DNA of 64,000 nt, from assembly GCA_963704595.1 (NCBI GenBank), contig OY969922.1, positions 4,340,001 to 4,404,000 of the forward strand, in the 5' to 3' direction. Each line of letters starts with the position of its first letter. Positions within the stretch are counted from its first letter, which is position 1. The position numbers were made by a program, and so were the translations under genes. The stretch is from Acuticoccus sp963704595 (lineage in GTDB: Bacteria > Pseudomonadota > Alphaproteobacteria > Rhizobiales > Amorphaceae). Shown piece by piece: positions 1-7,922 of this stretch. Below the pieces are notes generated by a model. The model had not been told where the DNA came from. It made no database searches and worked only from the letters and a program-made list of their open reading frames with translations.

Positions 1-2551
1 TGGGGCTGTCGCCGATGGCGTAGGTGAGCGCATCGCCGTCAGCGTCGGCGCCGAGGCTTTCGAGGACCGCGGTGGTGATGAGTGCGCTGCCGTCCTCGTC
101 GAGCGTGAGCGAAATGTCCTGCGCGGTCGGCGCGTCGTCGACCGGCGCGACCCGCATGCGGATGCGGGCGACTGCGGTGCCGCCCTCCCCGTCGGAGATC
201 ACGACGCGGATCCTGTCGAGGCCGTTGAAGTCGGCAGGCGGCGTGTAGAGGATCCCCGCCTCGCCGAGGGTCGCCGTCCCCTCGACTGCCGTCACCCGGC
301 GGATGGTGAGCGTATCGCCGTCCGCATCGCTGGCGTGGGCGAAGACCTCGTCGAAGGTGATGAGACGCGTGGTGTCCTCGTCCATCCGCACGAGGAAGCC
401 GGTGAATTCCGGCGCCTCGTTCGCCTCCTCCACCGTGAGGCTGACGGTCGATGTCGCGCTCAGCGTTCCGTCCGACACGGTGAGGGTGAAGGCGTCCGTG
501 CCGGTGACGTCGGCGTCCGGCGTGTAGAGGAGGCCCTCCGCCGTCCAGGTCAGCGTGCCTTGGGCGGGGCCGGTGCCGATTGCGTAGGTGAGCGCATCGC
601 CGTCCACATCGGCGCCGAGACCTTCGAGGACGGCGTTGGTGATGAGCTGGCTGCCGTTCTCGTCCAGCGTGAAGGCGATGTCCTTCGCGGTCGGCGCGTC
701 GTTCACGCCCGCGATGGTGAGCGTGATGGTGCCGGTCGCGGTGCCGCCGTTGCCGTCTCCCACGGTGTAGGTGAGCGTGTCGGTGCCGGAGAAGTCCGCG
801 TCCGGCGTGTAGACGATGTCGCTGCCGACGAGAGCCGCAGTGCCGTGCCCGGCCCCCTCCACCGCGACCAGCGCCAGGACGTCGCCGTCCGCGTCGGTCG
901 CTGCGGCGCGGAGGTTCGCGCCGGAGATGGTGAGGGGCGTGTCCTCCACACCCTCCAGCGCGACGTCGGCCGCTTCCGGCGCCGCGTTGTCGGGCAGCGG
1001 GAGGTCCGCCTCGACGACGGCGAGGTCGTCCGCCGTGGCACCGAGGGTGGTGACGTTCCAGGTGCCGTCGTAGGACGCGACGAAGAGGAAATCGGTCGCT
1101 TCGCCGGGGTCAAGCGTGCCGTCGCCCTGCGGGATCAGCCGGAAGGTCGGCGCGTCGGGGTTGGCGTCGACGAGGGAGGCGCGCCAGATCTGGTCCGGCC
1201 AGACCGAGAGGTTGCGCGGCGCGTCGAGCGCCACGACGATGCTGTCCGTCGCGACCGGAACGCCGCTGATGTTGGTGACGCGCACGGTGAGGGAGACGCC
1301 GTTCCCCCAGTCGCTGTTGACGACGAGGTCAAGCCCGAACGCGCCGTCCAGCGTTGGCTGCGGGTCAGGGTCCGGTTCGGGATCGGGGTCAGGCTCAGGG
1401 TCGGGATCGGGGTCGGGCGGCGGGGTGGAGCCGTCCGGCACCGTTCCCAGCCACTCGGGCTCGAACTCCACCAGCGGCGCGAGGTCGGCCCACACTTCCT
1501 GCCGCACCGTCTCGAAGTCTTCGCCCAAAAGATTGTGGCCGAGGTCTTCGGGCGGGTTGAGGTTCCAGTAGGCATAGCCGGCGATCGGGCTGCCGCCCTC
1601 GTCGATCGTGCCGTCGCCGTCACGGTCGCCCATGATGTAGTTGGTGATCGCCTCGGTCCAGCCGTCGTCGGCGCTGTTGTTGCGGAAGCCGAACTCGCCG
1701 ATGAAGACCGGCGCGCCAAGATCCAGAGAGATGCTGCCCCAGTACTCGTCGAACAGCGAATAGTAGGTGCTGCCGGGGGTCAGCGAGAGCTTGGTTTCGA
1801 CCGGGTCAGGATATTCGTGGACCGAGTAGACGACCTTGTTGGCGGTATCGAGGACGATGGGGTCGACGTGCGCGTCCTTGAGGTTGCCGCCCCACTGGTA
1901 CCAGTCCCCGTCCATGGAATGGTGGACGCCCTCGACGATGACGAGCCAGTCGTCGTCGATCGCGTGGATCGCGTTGCCTGCGGTTTCCGCGGCGGTCGAC
2001 CAGTTGTCCCACGCGGCGTCGAACGGCTCGTTGCGCAGGTCCGCGCCGATCACGTTGGCCTTTTCGCCGAGCGTGGTCGCGAGCGTCTCCCACATGTCGA
2101 CCCATTCGGCCTCGGTGTAGTCGACGTCGTACCAGCGCCCCTCCCAGCCGGCCGACGAGATGTTGTGGTTGTCGATGATGACCGAGAGGCCGACCTTGGC
2201 CGCCTCGTCGATCACATGCTCCAGCACCTCGAACGAGTTGGCGCCCTGGAGCTCGGGGTTCTTGGCAAAGTCGATACCGAAGTAGGGGGCGACGGCGTAG
2301 GGGTCAGCGACGGCCTTGGTGGAGACCGGCAGGCGCAGTGTGTTGAAGCCGAGGTCGGCCACGGTCTGCATGATTTCGGCGACGCTGCGCTGGTCGACGC
2401 CCGCGGGCACGCCGAACGCCTCCAGCTCCATCCCGTACCAGTTGATCGCCTTGATGAAGACGGCCTCGCCGTCCTGGTCGACGATCCGGTTGCCGGCCGT
2501 TTCCAGCGCGGCGAATTCCTTGCCGGTGAGGAGCGAGACCGGGTCGCTCAT
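1..2551 (-). CDS. GH5 cellulase with CBM2-like domain and cadherin-like repeats (3' end outside window)
   Basis: At least 850 residues are in frame from the ATG at 2551 to the left edge with no stop, so the C-terminus is missing. Residues about 20-330 form a glycoside hydrolase family 5 barrel. The acid/base Glu is E175 in a NEP motif and the nucleophile is E286 in an FIGEFG motif, the usual pair for endo-beta-1,4-glucanases. A Pro-Asp/Glu linker (about 377-397) leads to a roughly 100-residue domain resembling cellulose-binding CBM2. After it come Asp-rich cadherin-like repeats of about 94 residues (three complete, one cut). There is no N-terminal signal peptide. Large Ca-binding repeat proteins without a signal are usually exported by type I secretion through a C-terminal signal, which would lie outside the window; that is inference. 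The ribosome binding site at this ATG is weak and no other in-frame ATG lies upstream. Confidence 0.82.
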   Translation of the reverse strand, partial: MSDPVSLLTGKEFAALETAGNRIVDQDGEAVFIKAINWYGMELEAFGVPAGVDQRSVAEIMQTVADLGFNTLRLPVSTKAVADPYAVAPYFGIDFAKNPELQGANSFEVLEHVIDEAAKVGLSVIIDNHNISSAGWEGRWYDVDYTEAEWVDMWETLATTLGEKANVIGADLRNEPFDAAWDNWSTAAETAGNAIHAIDDDWLVIVEGVHHSMDGDWYQWGGNLKDAHVDPIVLDTANKVVYSVHEYPDPVETKLSLTPGSTYYSLFDEYWGSISLDLGAPVFIGEFGFRNNSADDGWTEAITNYIMGDRDGDGTIDEGGSPIAGYAYWNLNPPEDLGHNLLGEDFETVRQEVWADLAPLVEFEPEWLGTVPDGSTPPPDPDPDPEPDPDPEPDPDPQPTLDGAFGLDLVVNSDWGNGVSLTVRVTNISGVPVATDSIVVALDAPRNLSVWPDQIWRASLVDANPDAPTFRLIPQGDGTLDPGEATDFLFVASYDGTWNVTTLGATADDLAVVEADLPLPDNAAPEAADVALEGVEDTPLTISGANLRAAATDADGDVLALVAVEGAGHGTAALVGSDIVYTPDADFSGTDTLTYTVGDGNGGTATGTITLTIAGVNDAPTAKDIAFTLDENGSQLITNAVLEGLGADVDGDALTYAIGTGPAQGTLTWTAEGLLYTPDADVTGTDAFTLTVSDGTLSATSTVSLTVEEANEAPEFTGFLVRMDEDTTRLITFDEVFAHASDADGDTLTIRRVTAVEGTATLGEAGILYTPPADFNGLDRIRVVISDGEGGTAVARIRMRVAPVDDAPTAQDISLTLDEDGSALITTAVLESLGADADGDALTYAIGDSP
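18..138 (-). repeat. Direct repeat copy A inside the cellulase gene
   Basis: This segment is nearly identical to 582-702, offset by 564 bases (188 codons, two repeat units). It encodes the start of a cadherin-like unit with the pattern TLDE-GS-LIT-AVLE-LGAD-DGDALTYAIG. Alternate units look more alike than neighbours, suggesting duplication of a two-unit block. Confidence 0.7.
582..702 (-). repeat. Direct repeat copy B inside the cellulase gene
   Basis: Partner of the repeat at 18-138; both lie in the same reading frame of the cellulase and encode the start of cadherin-like units two and four. Confidence 0.7.
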
Positions 2552-2931
2552 CGCGCGATCCGCCCGGACAAGACCTGCCGGAATGCGCCTGTGGCCGGGC
2601 ACATCGAGACAATGCGCGACAGATTGCGGGGCGAGCTCATCGCATGACCCTTAAAAGCGGGCGCTGGCTCGGAGCTGGCGCCGGACCGAAACCAAGGCGC
2701 ATGCGGGGAAAACCCCCACCACACCGAAAATCAAAACGCAACAATACAAAAAGACTGAGCCCAAAGCGCGCATGGGCCTTTGAAAACGCCAGACGCCGCG
2801 CATTCTGTGCGGGCGAACGGTGGCTGCCGCCGACCCTTGTGTCAAGGTAACATTCTTAGCAGTCGCCGTAATTAATGCCTCCTTTTAACACAAGCGTCCG
2901 CACCTTCCGGCAAGCAGCGACAACCTGCGAG
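2552..2931. other. Intergenic region upstream of the cellulase
   Basis: These 380 bases separate the cellulase start from the end of the catabolic operon; both are on the minus strand. The stretch around 2700-2770 and 2850-2890 is markedly less GC-rich than its surroundings. On the minus strand there is a TTGACA at 2845-2840, but I see no matching -10 box. It must hold the cellulase promoter; no gene in it is convincing. Confidence 0.5.
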
Positions 2932-3684
2932 TCAGCTGAGGACGATGCCGCCATCGACGTTGAGCGACTGGCCGGTCACGAACGCGCTGTCGTCCGACGC
3001 GAAGAACGCGACCGGCCCCACCACGTCCTCGGGGTCGCCAATCCGGGCCATCGCGGTCTTGGCCTGCCATGCCTCGCGGACGGCGGCGACCTCGAGGTTC
3101 ACGCGGCCCATGTCGGTCATGATGATGCCGGGGCAGACGCAGTTGGCGGTGATGCCCAGCGCCCCGACCTCCTGCGCCAGCACCCGCGTAAAGCCCATGA
3201 CGGCGGCCTTGGAGGCGGAGTAGTGCGCCTGCTCGGGCGCGCCGTGCTTGCCGCCGATGGAGGCGATGTTGACGATCCGGCCGTACTTCCGCGCCTTCAT
3301 CGAAGGCAGGAACGCCTGGATCACCATGAAGGAGCCCTTGGCGTTGATGTCCATCACGCGGTCCCAGTGCTCTTCGGGGAGGCCGTCGACCTCGCCGGCG
3401 ATCAGGATGCCGGCGTTGTTCACCAGCGCGTCGAGCTTGCCGAAGCGCTCCAGCACGGTGGCGGCCATCGCCTCGACCTCGCCCTTGTTGCTGACGTCGG
3501 CGTGGACCGTGAGGACGCGGCGGCCGAGCGCCTCGATCTCGTTGGCGACGATGGCGAGCGCGTCGGCCTGCGCTTCGATGTCGTTGAGCGCGACGTCGTA
3601 GCCGCGCTCGGCGAGGCCGATGGCGATGGCAGCGCCGATGCCGCGGCTGGCGCCGGTGACGAGGACAGTTCGGTTATCAGGCAT
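2932..3684 (-). CDS. SDR-family oxidoreductase (FabG-like)
   Basis: A 250-residue classical short-chain dehydrogenase. The NAD(P)-binding TGASRGIG motif begins at residue 10, NNAG lies at 89-92, and the catalytic triad is S142, Y155 and K159 (YSASK). The sequence ends in VDGGIVLS, a usual length and end for the family. It probably oxidises or reduces a hydroxyl group on the substrate of this operon; the exact substrate cannot be read from sequence. It is the last gene of the ten-gene minus-strand operon that starts at 13453, 27 bases after the previous SDR. The ATG at 3684 has only a weak ribosome binding site, so translation may depend on the upstream gene. Confidence 0.88.
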   Translation of the reverse strand: MPDNRTVLVTGASRGIGAAIAIGLAERGYDVALNDIEAQADALAIVANEIEALGRRVLTVHADVSNKGEVEAMAATVLERFGKLDALVNNAGILIAGEVDGLPEEHWDRVMDINAKGSFMVIQAFLPSMKARKYGRIVNIASIGGKHGAPEQAHYSASKAAVMGFTRVLAQEVGALGITANCVCPGIIMTDMGRVNLEVAAVREAWQAKTAMARIGDPEDVVGPVAFFASDDSAFVTGQSLNVDGGIVLS

Positions 3685-3711
3685 GGCAGTCTCGGGGTGT
3701 AAGAGGGCGGG

Positions 3712-4470
3712 TCAGAGCGCGGTGTAGCCGCCGTCCACCATCAGGACGGTGCCGGTGACGTAGCTCGCCGCATCCGAGGCGAGGAAGACGGCGGCGCTGG
3801 CGATCTCGTCGGGGTCGGCGAGCCGGCCCATCGGGGTCATGCGCAGCCAGGTCTCGTACCATTCGGGCGTCTCGCGGCCCTTCAGCGTCAGCGGCGTCGC
3901 GACGTACCCCGGCGCGATCGCGTTGACGCGCACACCGCTCGCCGCCCACTCCACCGCCAGCGACTTGGTGACGAGGTTCACCCCCGCCTTGGCCGCATTG
4001 TAGGCCGCCTGCGGCTGCGGCCAGACCGGCACCGTCCCGCAGATCGACGAGATGGAGATGACCGAGCCCCTGCCCGCCGCCACCATCGCCCGCCCGAAGG
4101 TGCGCGCGGTGAGGAAGACGCCGGTGAGGTTGATGTCGATCACCCGCTGCCAGTCCGTCACGTCCACCTCGGTGGAGGGCGCGTTCTGCACGACGCCGGC
4201 GTTGTTGACGAGAATGTCGAGCGCACCGTCCGCCGCGACGTGGTCCGCGGCGGCGCCGATGGCGGCCTGATCGGTCACGTCGAGGTGGAGTGCCATGCCG
4301 CCCAGCGCGTCGGCGGCCTCACGGGCGCGGGCCTCGTCGATGTCGGCGATGATGACGCTGGCGCCGGACGCGGCGAGCGCCTCGGCGATGGCGCGGCCGA
4401 TGCCGCTGGCCCCGCCGGTGACGAGGGCGCGCTTTCCCTCCAGCGAGAAGCGGTCGATGCCTTTAACCAC
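3712..4470 (-). CDS. SDR-family oxidoreductase
   Basis: A 252-residue short-chain dehydrogenase with TGGASGIG at 18-25, NNAG at 89-92, S142, Y157 and K161 (YNAAK), and the common VDGGYTAL end. The start is a GTG at 4470, inside the end of the FGGY kinase gene (8-base overlap), with AAAGG about 8 bases upstream; this points to translational coupling. Two different SDRs side by side next to a sugar kinase suggest stepwise oxidation or epimerisation of a polyol or sugar. The substrate is unknown. Confidence 0.88.
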   Translation of the reverse strand: MVKGIDRFSLEGKRALVTGGASGIGRAIAEALAASGASVIIADIDEARAREAADALGGMALHLDVTDQAAIGAAADHVAADGALDILVNNAGVVQNAPSTEVDVTDWQRVIDINLTGVFLTARTFGRAMVAAGRGSVISISSICGTVPVWPQPQAAYNAAKAGVNLVTKSLAVEWAASGVRVNAIAPGYVATPLTLKGRETPEWYETWLRMTPMGRLADPDEIASAAVFLASDAASYVTGTVLMVDGGYTAL

Positions 4471-5953
4471 GCAGGACGCCTTTCAGGGCCGGATAGAGCG
4501 CCAGATATCGCTGGTAGATCTCTTCGTACTGCGCGACGTTGGCGGCGTTCGGCTCGATGGTGCGGCCGGGGTGGACCATCGCGTCGATCCCCTCGTCGAT
4601 GCTGGCGAAGTGGCCGGCGCCATGGAAGGCGAGGACGGCCGAGCCGGTCGACGGCGCATCGGCGGAGGCCGGCACGCGGATCGGAATGTTGGCGGTGTCG
4701 GCGTGGATCTGCATCCAGAGGTCGGACGCCGCCGCGCCGCCGCCGACGGTCATTTCCGCGCTCTCGTAGCCGGCGCGCTTGAAGGCATCGAGAATGGCTC
4801 GCGTGCCGAAGCCGATGCTCTCCATGATGGCGCGGAACATGTGGTGCTTTTCGTGCGCCAGCGTGAGGCCGACGAAGGCGCCGCGGGACAGCGCGTCGGT
4901 GTAGGGCGTGCGGTTGCCCTGGAAATGGTCGAGCACCAGCAGGCCGTCGCTGCCGGGGGCGAGCGCTGCGGCCTTCGCGTTCATCTCGGCAAAGTCGAGC
5001 CCGCCGGTGAGGCGGCCGAGCCAGTTGATGATGGAGCCCGTGGACGTCTGCCCGCCCTCCACCACGTAGCGGCCGGGATAGACGATGTCGGCATAGGAAC
5101 CCCAGACGCCCGGCGCATGGACCGGCCCTTCGGTAACGCCGAACTGGAGGTGCGAGGAGCCTGTGATGAGCGCCAGCTGGCCGGGTTTCGCAACGCCGAG
5201 GCCGATCATGCCGATCAGCGCATCCGCACCGCCCTGCACGACCTTGACCGAGCGCGGCAGGCCGAGCGCTTCGGCGGCGGCGCCGGTCAGCGTGCCGATC
5301 ACCTGGCCGGGCGCCACCACGCGGGGCGGCCACTTCTCGAGGATCTCGCCCATGCCGAGCGCCTCGACCAGCGACTTGGCCCAGCCGCCATGGTCGCTCC
5401 GGTAGTGCCAGCGGAGGCTGAGGTTGTTGAGGCTGGCGGCCCACTCGCCGGTGAGCTTGTGGGTGATGTAGTCCTGGTATTCGCAGATGCGGTGGGCTTT
5501 CGCGAACGTGTCCGGCTCGTTCTTCTTCAGCCACAACGCCTTGGGGATCATCCATTCGGCCGACACGGGCCCGGTGCCGTCGCCGTTCAGCGCCAGCGCG
5601 GGGTCGCCGGTCGCCAGCACCTCGTCGGCCTCCGCGTTGGCGCGCACGTCCATCCAGATGAGGGCGGGGCGGAGCGCATCGCCGTTCTCGTCGAGCGCGA
5701 CCACGGTGCAGCTCGTCGTGGCGTAGGCGATGGCCTCGATGTCGGACGGCGAGACGCCCGACTGGGCGATGGCAGCCCGGCTTGCTTCGACGAAGTTCGC
5801 CCACCAGTCGGCCGGGTCCTGCTCGGCTCTGGCACCGGGCTTGAAGTCGGTCCTGTAGGCGACGGCGTGGCTCGCAAGGCACTTGCCCGTGAGGTCGTAG
5901 ATGCGCGCGCGCAGACTTTCGGTGCCGCCGTCGGCGGTGAGTACGTAGGCCAA
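4463..5953 (-). CDS. FGGY-family carbohydrate kinase
   Basis: A 496-residue member of the FGGY kinase family (xylulokinase, glycerol kinase, LsrK and relatives), which phosphorylates a polyol, ketose or similar compound with ATP. The N-terminal phosphate-binding segment reads ADGGTESLRARIYD, and the C-terminal ATP-binding signature GGGAAASDLWMQIHAD is present. The start is a TTG at 5953 with a strong GGAGGAG ribosome binding site just upstream; no ATG fits. It lies between the AhpD-like gene and two SDR genes and overlaps the latter by 8 bases. Substrate specificity is not predictable from what I can see. With the SorC regulator and ribose-type importer the set resembles the lsr logic, but the kinase could equally act on a pentulose or tetrulose. 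Confidence 0.88.
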   Translation of the reverse strand: MAYVLTADGGTESLRARIYDLTGKCLASHAVAYRTDFKPGARAEQDPADWWANFVEASRAAIAQSGVSPSDIEAIAYATTSCTVVALDENGDALRPALIWMDVRANAEADEVLATGDPALALNGDGTGPVSAEWMIPKALWLKKNEPDTFAKAHRICEYQDYITHKLTGEWAASLNNLSLRWHYRSDHGGWAKSLVEALGMGEILEKWPPRVVAPGQVIGTLTGAAAEALGLPRSVKVVQGGADALIGMIGLGVAKPGQLALITGSSHLQFGVTEGPVHAPGVWGSYADIVYPGRYVVEGGQTSTGSIINWLGRLTGGLDFAEMNAKAAALAPGSDGLLVLDHFQGNRTPYTDALSRGAFVGLTLAHEKHHMFRAIMESIGFGTRAILDAFKRAGYESAEMTVGGGAAASDLWMQIHADTANIPIRVPASADAPSTGSAVLAFHGAGHFASIDEGIDAMVHPGRTIEPNAANVAQYEEIYQRYLALYPALKGVLRG

Positions 5954-5991
5954 GGCGCCCTCCTCCGTTTATTCTTGTCTGCCGAGCTTAA

Positions 5992-6324
5992 TCAGAGCGC
6001 GTGGAAGGCCTCCAGCGCCTTTCCGGCGTACATCACGGCCGGTCCGCCGCCCATTTCCACCGCGACGCCGAGCGCTTCCACCAGCGCCGCCTCGTCAGCG
6101 CCGGCGCGCCTGGCGGCGTCGACGTGGTAGAGGATGCAGTCCTCGCAGCCCTGCGTGACTGCGATGGCGACCGCCATCAGCTCCTTCTGCGCGGTGCTGA
6201 AGCTGCCGTCCTTCGTTGCCGCCCTGGAGAGTTTGGAGAAGCCGTCAAACAGGTCGGGCGCGGCCTTTGCGAAAACGCCGAGGCGGTTCTTGGCGGCGAT
6301 GAGGTTGTTCTTGCTGTCGGCCAT
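5992..6324 (-). CDS. AhpD-like / carboxymuconolactone decarboxylase-family protein
   Basis: A 110-residue helical protein with the family motif GCEDCILYH: a CxxC pair followed by His, preceded by a conserved Glu region (KELMAVAIAV). This arrangement is that of AhpD, a disulfide reductase that in some bacteria couples lipoylated 2-oxo acid dehydrogenase complexes to peroxiredoxin. Its position directly after a lipoyl-bearing E2 gene (start overlaps the E2 stop by one base, TGATG) fits a role in reducing or protecting the lipoyl groups. That link is inference; other family members are decarboxylases. Confidence 0.85.
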   Translation of the reverse strand: MADSKNNLIAAKNRLGVFAKAAPDLFDGFSKLSRAATKDGSFSTAQKELMAVAIAVTQGCEDCILYHVDAARRAGADEAALVEALGVAVEMGGGPAVMYAGKALEAFHAL

Positions 6325-7922
6325 CAGGCACCTTTCGAGAGGATGATCGCGAGCGCTTCGGCCGGTGCCTCCCAGTGGGGCACGTGACCGGCGCGCGGGA
6401 AGTGATGAACCGCGATGCGCGGCGAAACATCGAGCGCATCGGCGGGGTCCAGAATTCTGTCACGCCCGCCGACGAGGATCGAGACGGGAATTGTCTCAGC
6501 CAGCGACGCCAGCGCCCCGCGAATGCTCGCCTTCTGCTTGCCGCCCGTGTGCAGCGCAGCGGCAAGCGCCGCCAGCCTGCGCTTTTGAAGCTCCTCGAAG
6601 ACCACGCCGAGGATCTCCTGCGACAATGGGAGCGGCGCCTCGCTGATGCGGCGGAGGAGATGCTCCACCTCGCCGACGCTTTCCGCGGTCGCCATCCCGT
6701 CAAGGAACTCGCCGTCGATCCTGAGGCCGAGGCCGGCCGGGGCGATGAGCGTCAGCGCGGTCGCCTTGAGGCTGGCGGCGAGGGCGGTGGCCGGGATCGC
6801 GCCCATGGAGTGCGCGATGATGTGCGGACGGCGATCGCCGAAGAGGTGCTGCGCGAGTTCGGGGAGGCCCTGCGCGAGGGCGTCCAGCGAGGCGGCGTCC
6901 CGCTCGGTCTGACCGTGCGACGGGAGGTCGACCGCGACTGTGTATCGCCCGGCTTTATTGAGGCCGCTGAACAGGGCCGCGAAGCCGACATGGTCGCCGG
7001 AATAGCCGTGGATGAGGAGGACGGGGGCGCCGCTCTCCGGTCCCTCGGCGACGTAGGCGATGCCACCGAACTTCGGCACGGGGGCGGTCACGTCCGCCGC
7101 CGTCAGCGCCGCGGTTTCCGCCGGCTTGCCGGCCTGCGCGGGGGATACGGCGGCACGCTCGACGTCGGCACGCTCGACGCGGCCGCGCCGTCCACTGCCG
7201 TCGATGGCGGCGATGTCGACGCCGTTCTTCCGGGCGATGCGGCGGGCGAGCGGTGTCGCGCGCCCCCTGTCGCCTTTCGCGGCGGGAGCGGCTGCCGGCG
7301 CAGGCTCGGCGCCCGGCGCCTTGGCCTCGGGAGCCGGGGCGGGTTCGTCGGAGATCTCGCCGGCGTCGCCCTTCGCGACCGAGACGCGGGCGATCGGCGC
7401 GCCGACCTTCACCACGTCGCCGGGGGCGCACAGGGTTTCGACGAGGCGGCCGTCCGTCAGCGCCGGGAATTCGGCGACGGTCTTGTCCGTCTCCAGCTCC
7501 AGGATCGGGTCGCCGCGCTTGTATCTGGCGCCGGGCTCGACCATCCAGCCGATGATCTTGCCCTCCTCCATCGTTTCGCCGAGCCGCGGCATCGGGAGGT
7601 CCACAACCACCTCGCCGTCCGCGTCATCGGTCGCGGCGGCGGGGGCCTCGTCCGCGGAGTCGTCGCGGGTCCAGTCCGGGCCGTCCGCGATCTCGACCCT
7701 GGCGATGGGGGCACCGACCCTCACCATGTCGCCTTCGGCAACCAGCGTCTCGGTCAGCGTTCCAGCACCGAGCGCCGGGAATTCCACCACCGTCTTGTCG
7801 GTCTCCACCTCGATCAGCGCGTCACCGCGCGCGAACGACGTGCCGGGCGCGATGAGCCAGGAGACGATCCGCCCCTCCTCCATCGTCTCGCCCAGCCGGG
7901 GCATGGTGAGTGTCGCCGTCAT
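6324..7922 (-). CDS. AcoC-like E2: two lipoyl domains, E3-binding domain, alpha/beta hydrolase
   Basis: A 532-residue multidomain protein. Two biotinyl/lipoyl domains cover residues 2-77 and 108-183, with lipoyl lysines K43 and K147 in ETDKT motifs. An Ala/Pro linker and a peripheral-subunit-binding domain (about 221-256) follow, then an alpha/beta hydrolase fold (about 287-530) with nucleophile S372 in AHSMG. There is no classical CoA acyltransferase domain. The hydrolase-type E2 is known from acetoin dehydrogenase AcoC, but usually with a single lipoyl domain and, as far as I know, without the E3-binding domain. The ATG at 7922 overlaps the E1-beta stop (ATGA). It probably transfers the acyl group formed by E1 to CoA. 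Confidence 0.87.
   Translation of the reverse strand: MTATLTMPRLGETMEEGRIVSWLIAPGTSFARGDALIEVETDKTVVEFPALGAGTLTETLVAEGDMVRVGAPIARVEIADGPDWTRDDSADEAPAAATDDADGEVVVDLPMPRLGETMEEGKIIGWMVEPGARYKRGDPILELETDKTVAEFPALTDGRLVETLCAPGDVVKVGAPIARVSVAKGDAGEISDEPAPAPEAKAPGAEPAPAAAPAAKGDRGRATPLARRIARKNGVDIAAIDGSGRRGRVERADVERAAVSPAQAGKPAETAALTAADVTAPVPKFGGIAYVAEGPESGAPVLLIHGYSGDHVGFAALFSGLNKAGRYTVAVDLPSHGQTERDAASLDALAQGLPELAQHLFGDRRPHIIAHSMGAIPATALAASLKATALTLIAPAGLGLRIDGEFLDGMATAESVGEVEHLLRRISEAPLPLSQEILGVVFEELQKRRLAALAAALHTGGKQKASIRGALASLAETIPVSILVGGRDRILDPADALDVSPRIAVHHFPRAGHVPHWEAPAEALAIILSKGA

Noticed and set aside
1360..1425. Tandem GGGTC/GGGAT-like repeat looking like a microsatellite or CRISPR fragment
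   Set aside because: It encodes the Pro-Asp/Glu linker of the cellulase in frame and has no spacer structure.
335..2647. A 770-codon open frame on the plus strand opposite the cellulase
   Set aside because: Its translation is Arg/Val/Asp-rich with no family resemblance and it is exactly antisense to a GH5 gene with intact catalytic motifs. High GC commonly leaves such antisense frames open.
2651..2845. A 64-residue minus-strand frame with a hydrophobic stretch upstream of the cellulase
   Set aside because: No good ribosome binding site or recognisable family. The hydrophobic part comes from the AT-richer DNA there.
4295..6130. Long plus-strand open frame opposite the SDR and kinase genes
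   Set aside because: It is antisense to well-conserved enzymes and its composition is that of a shadow frame.
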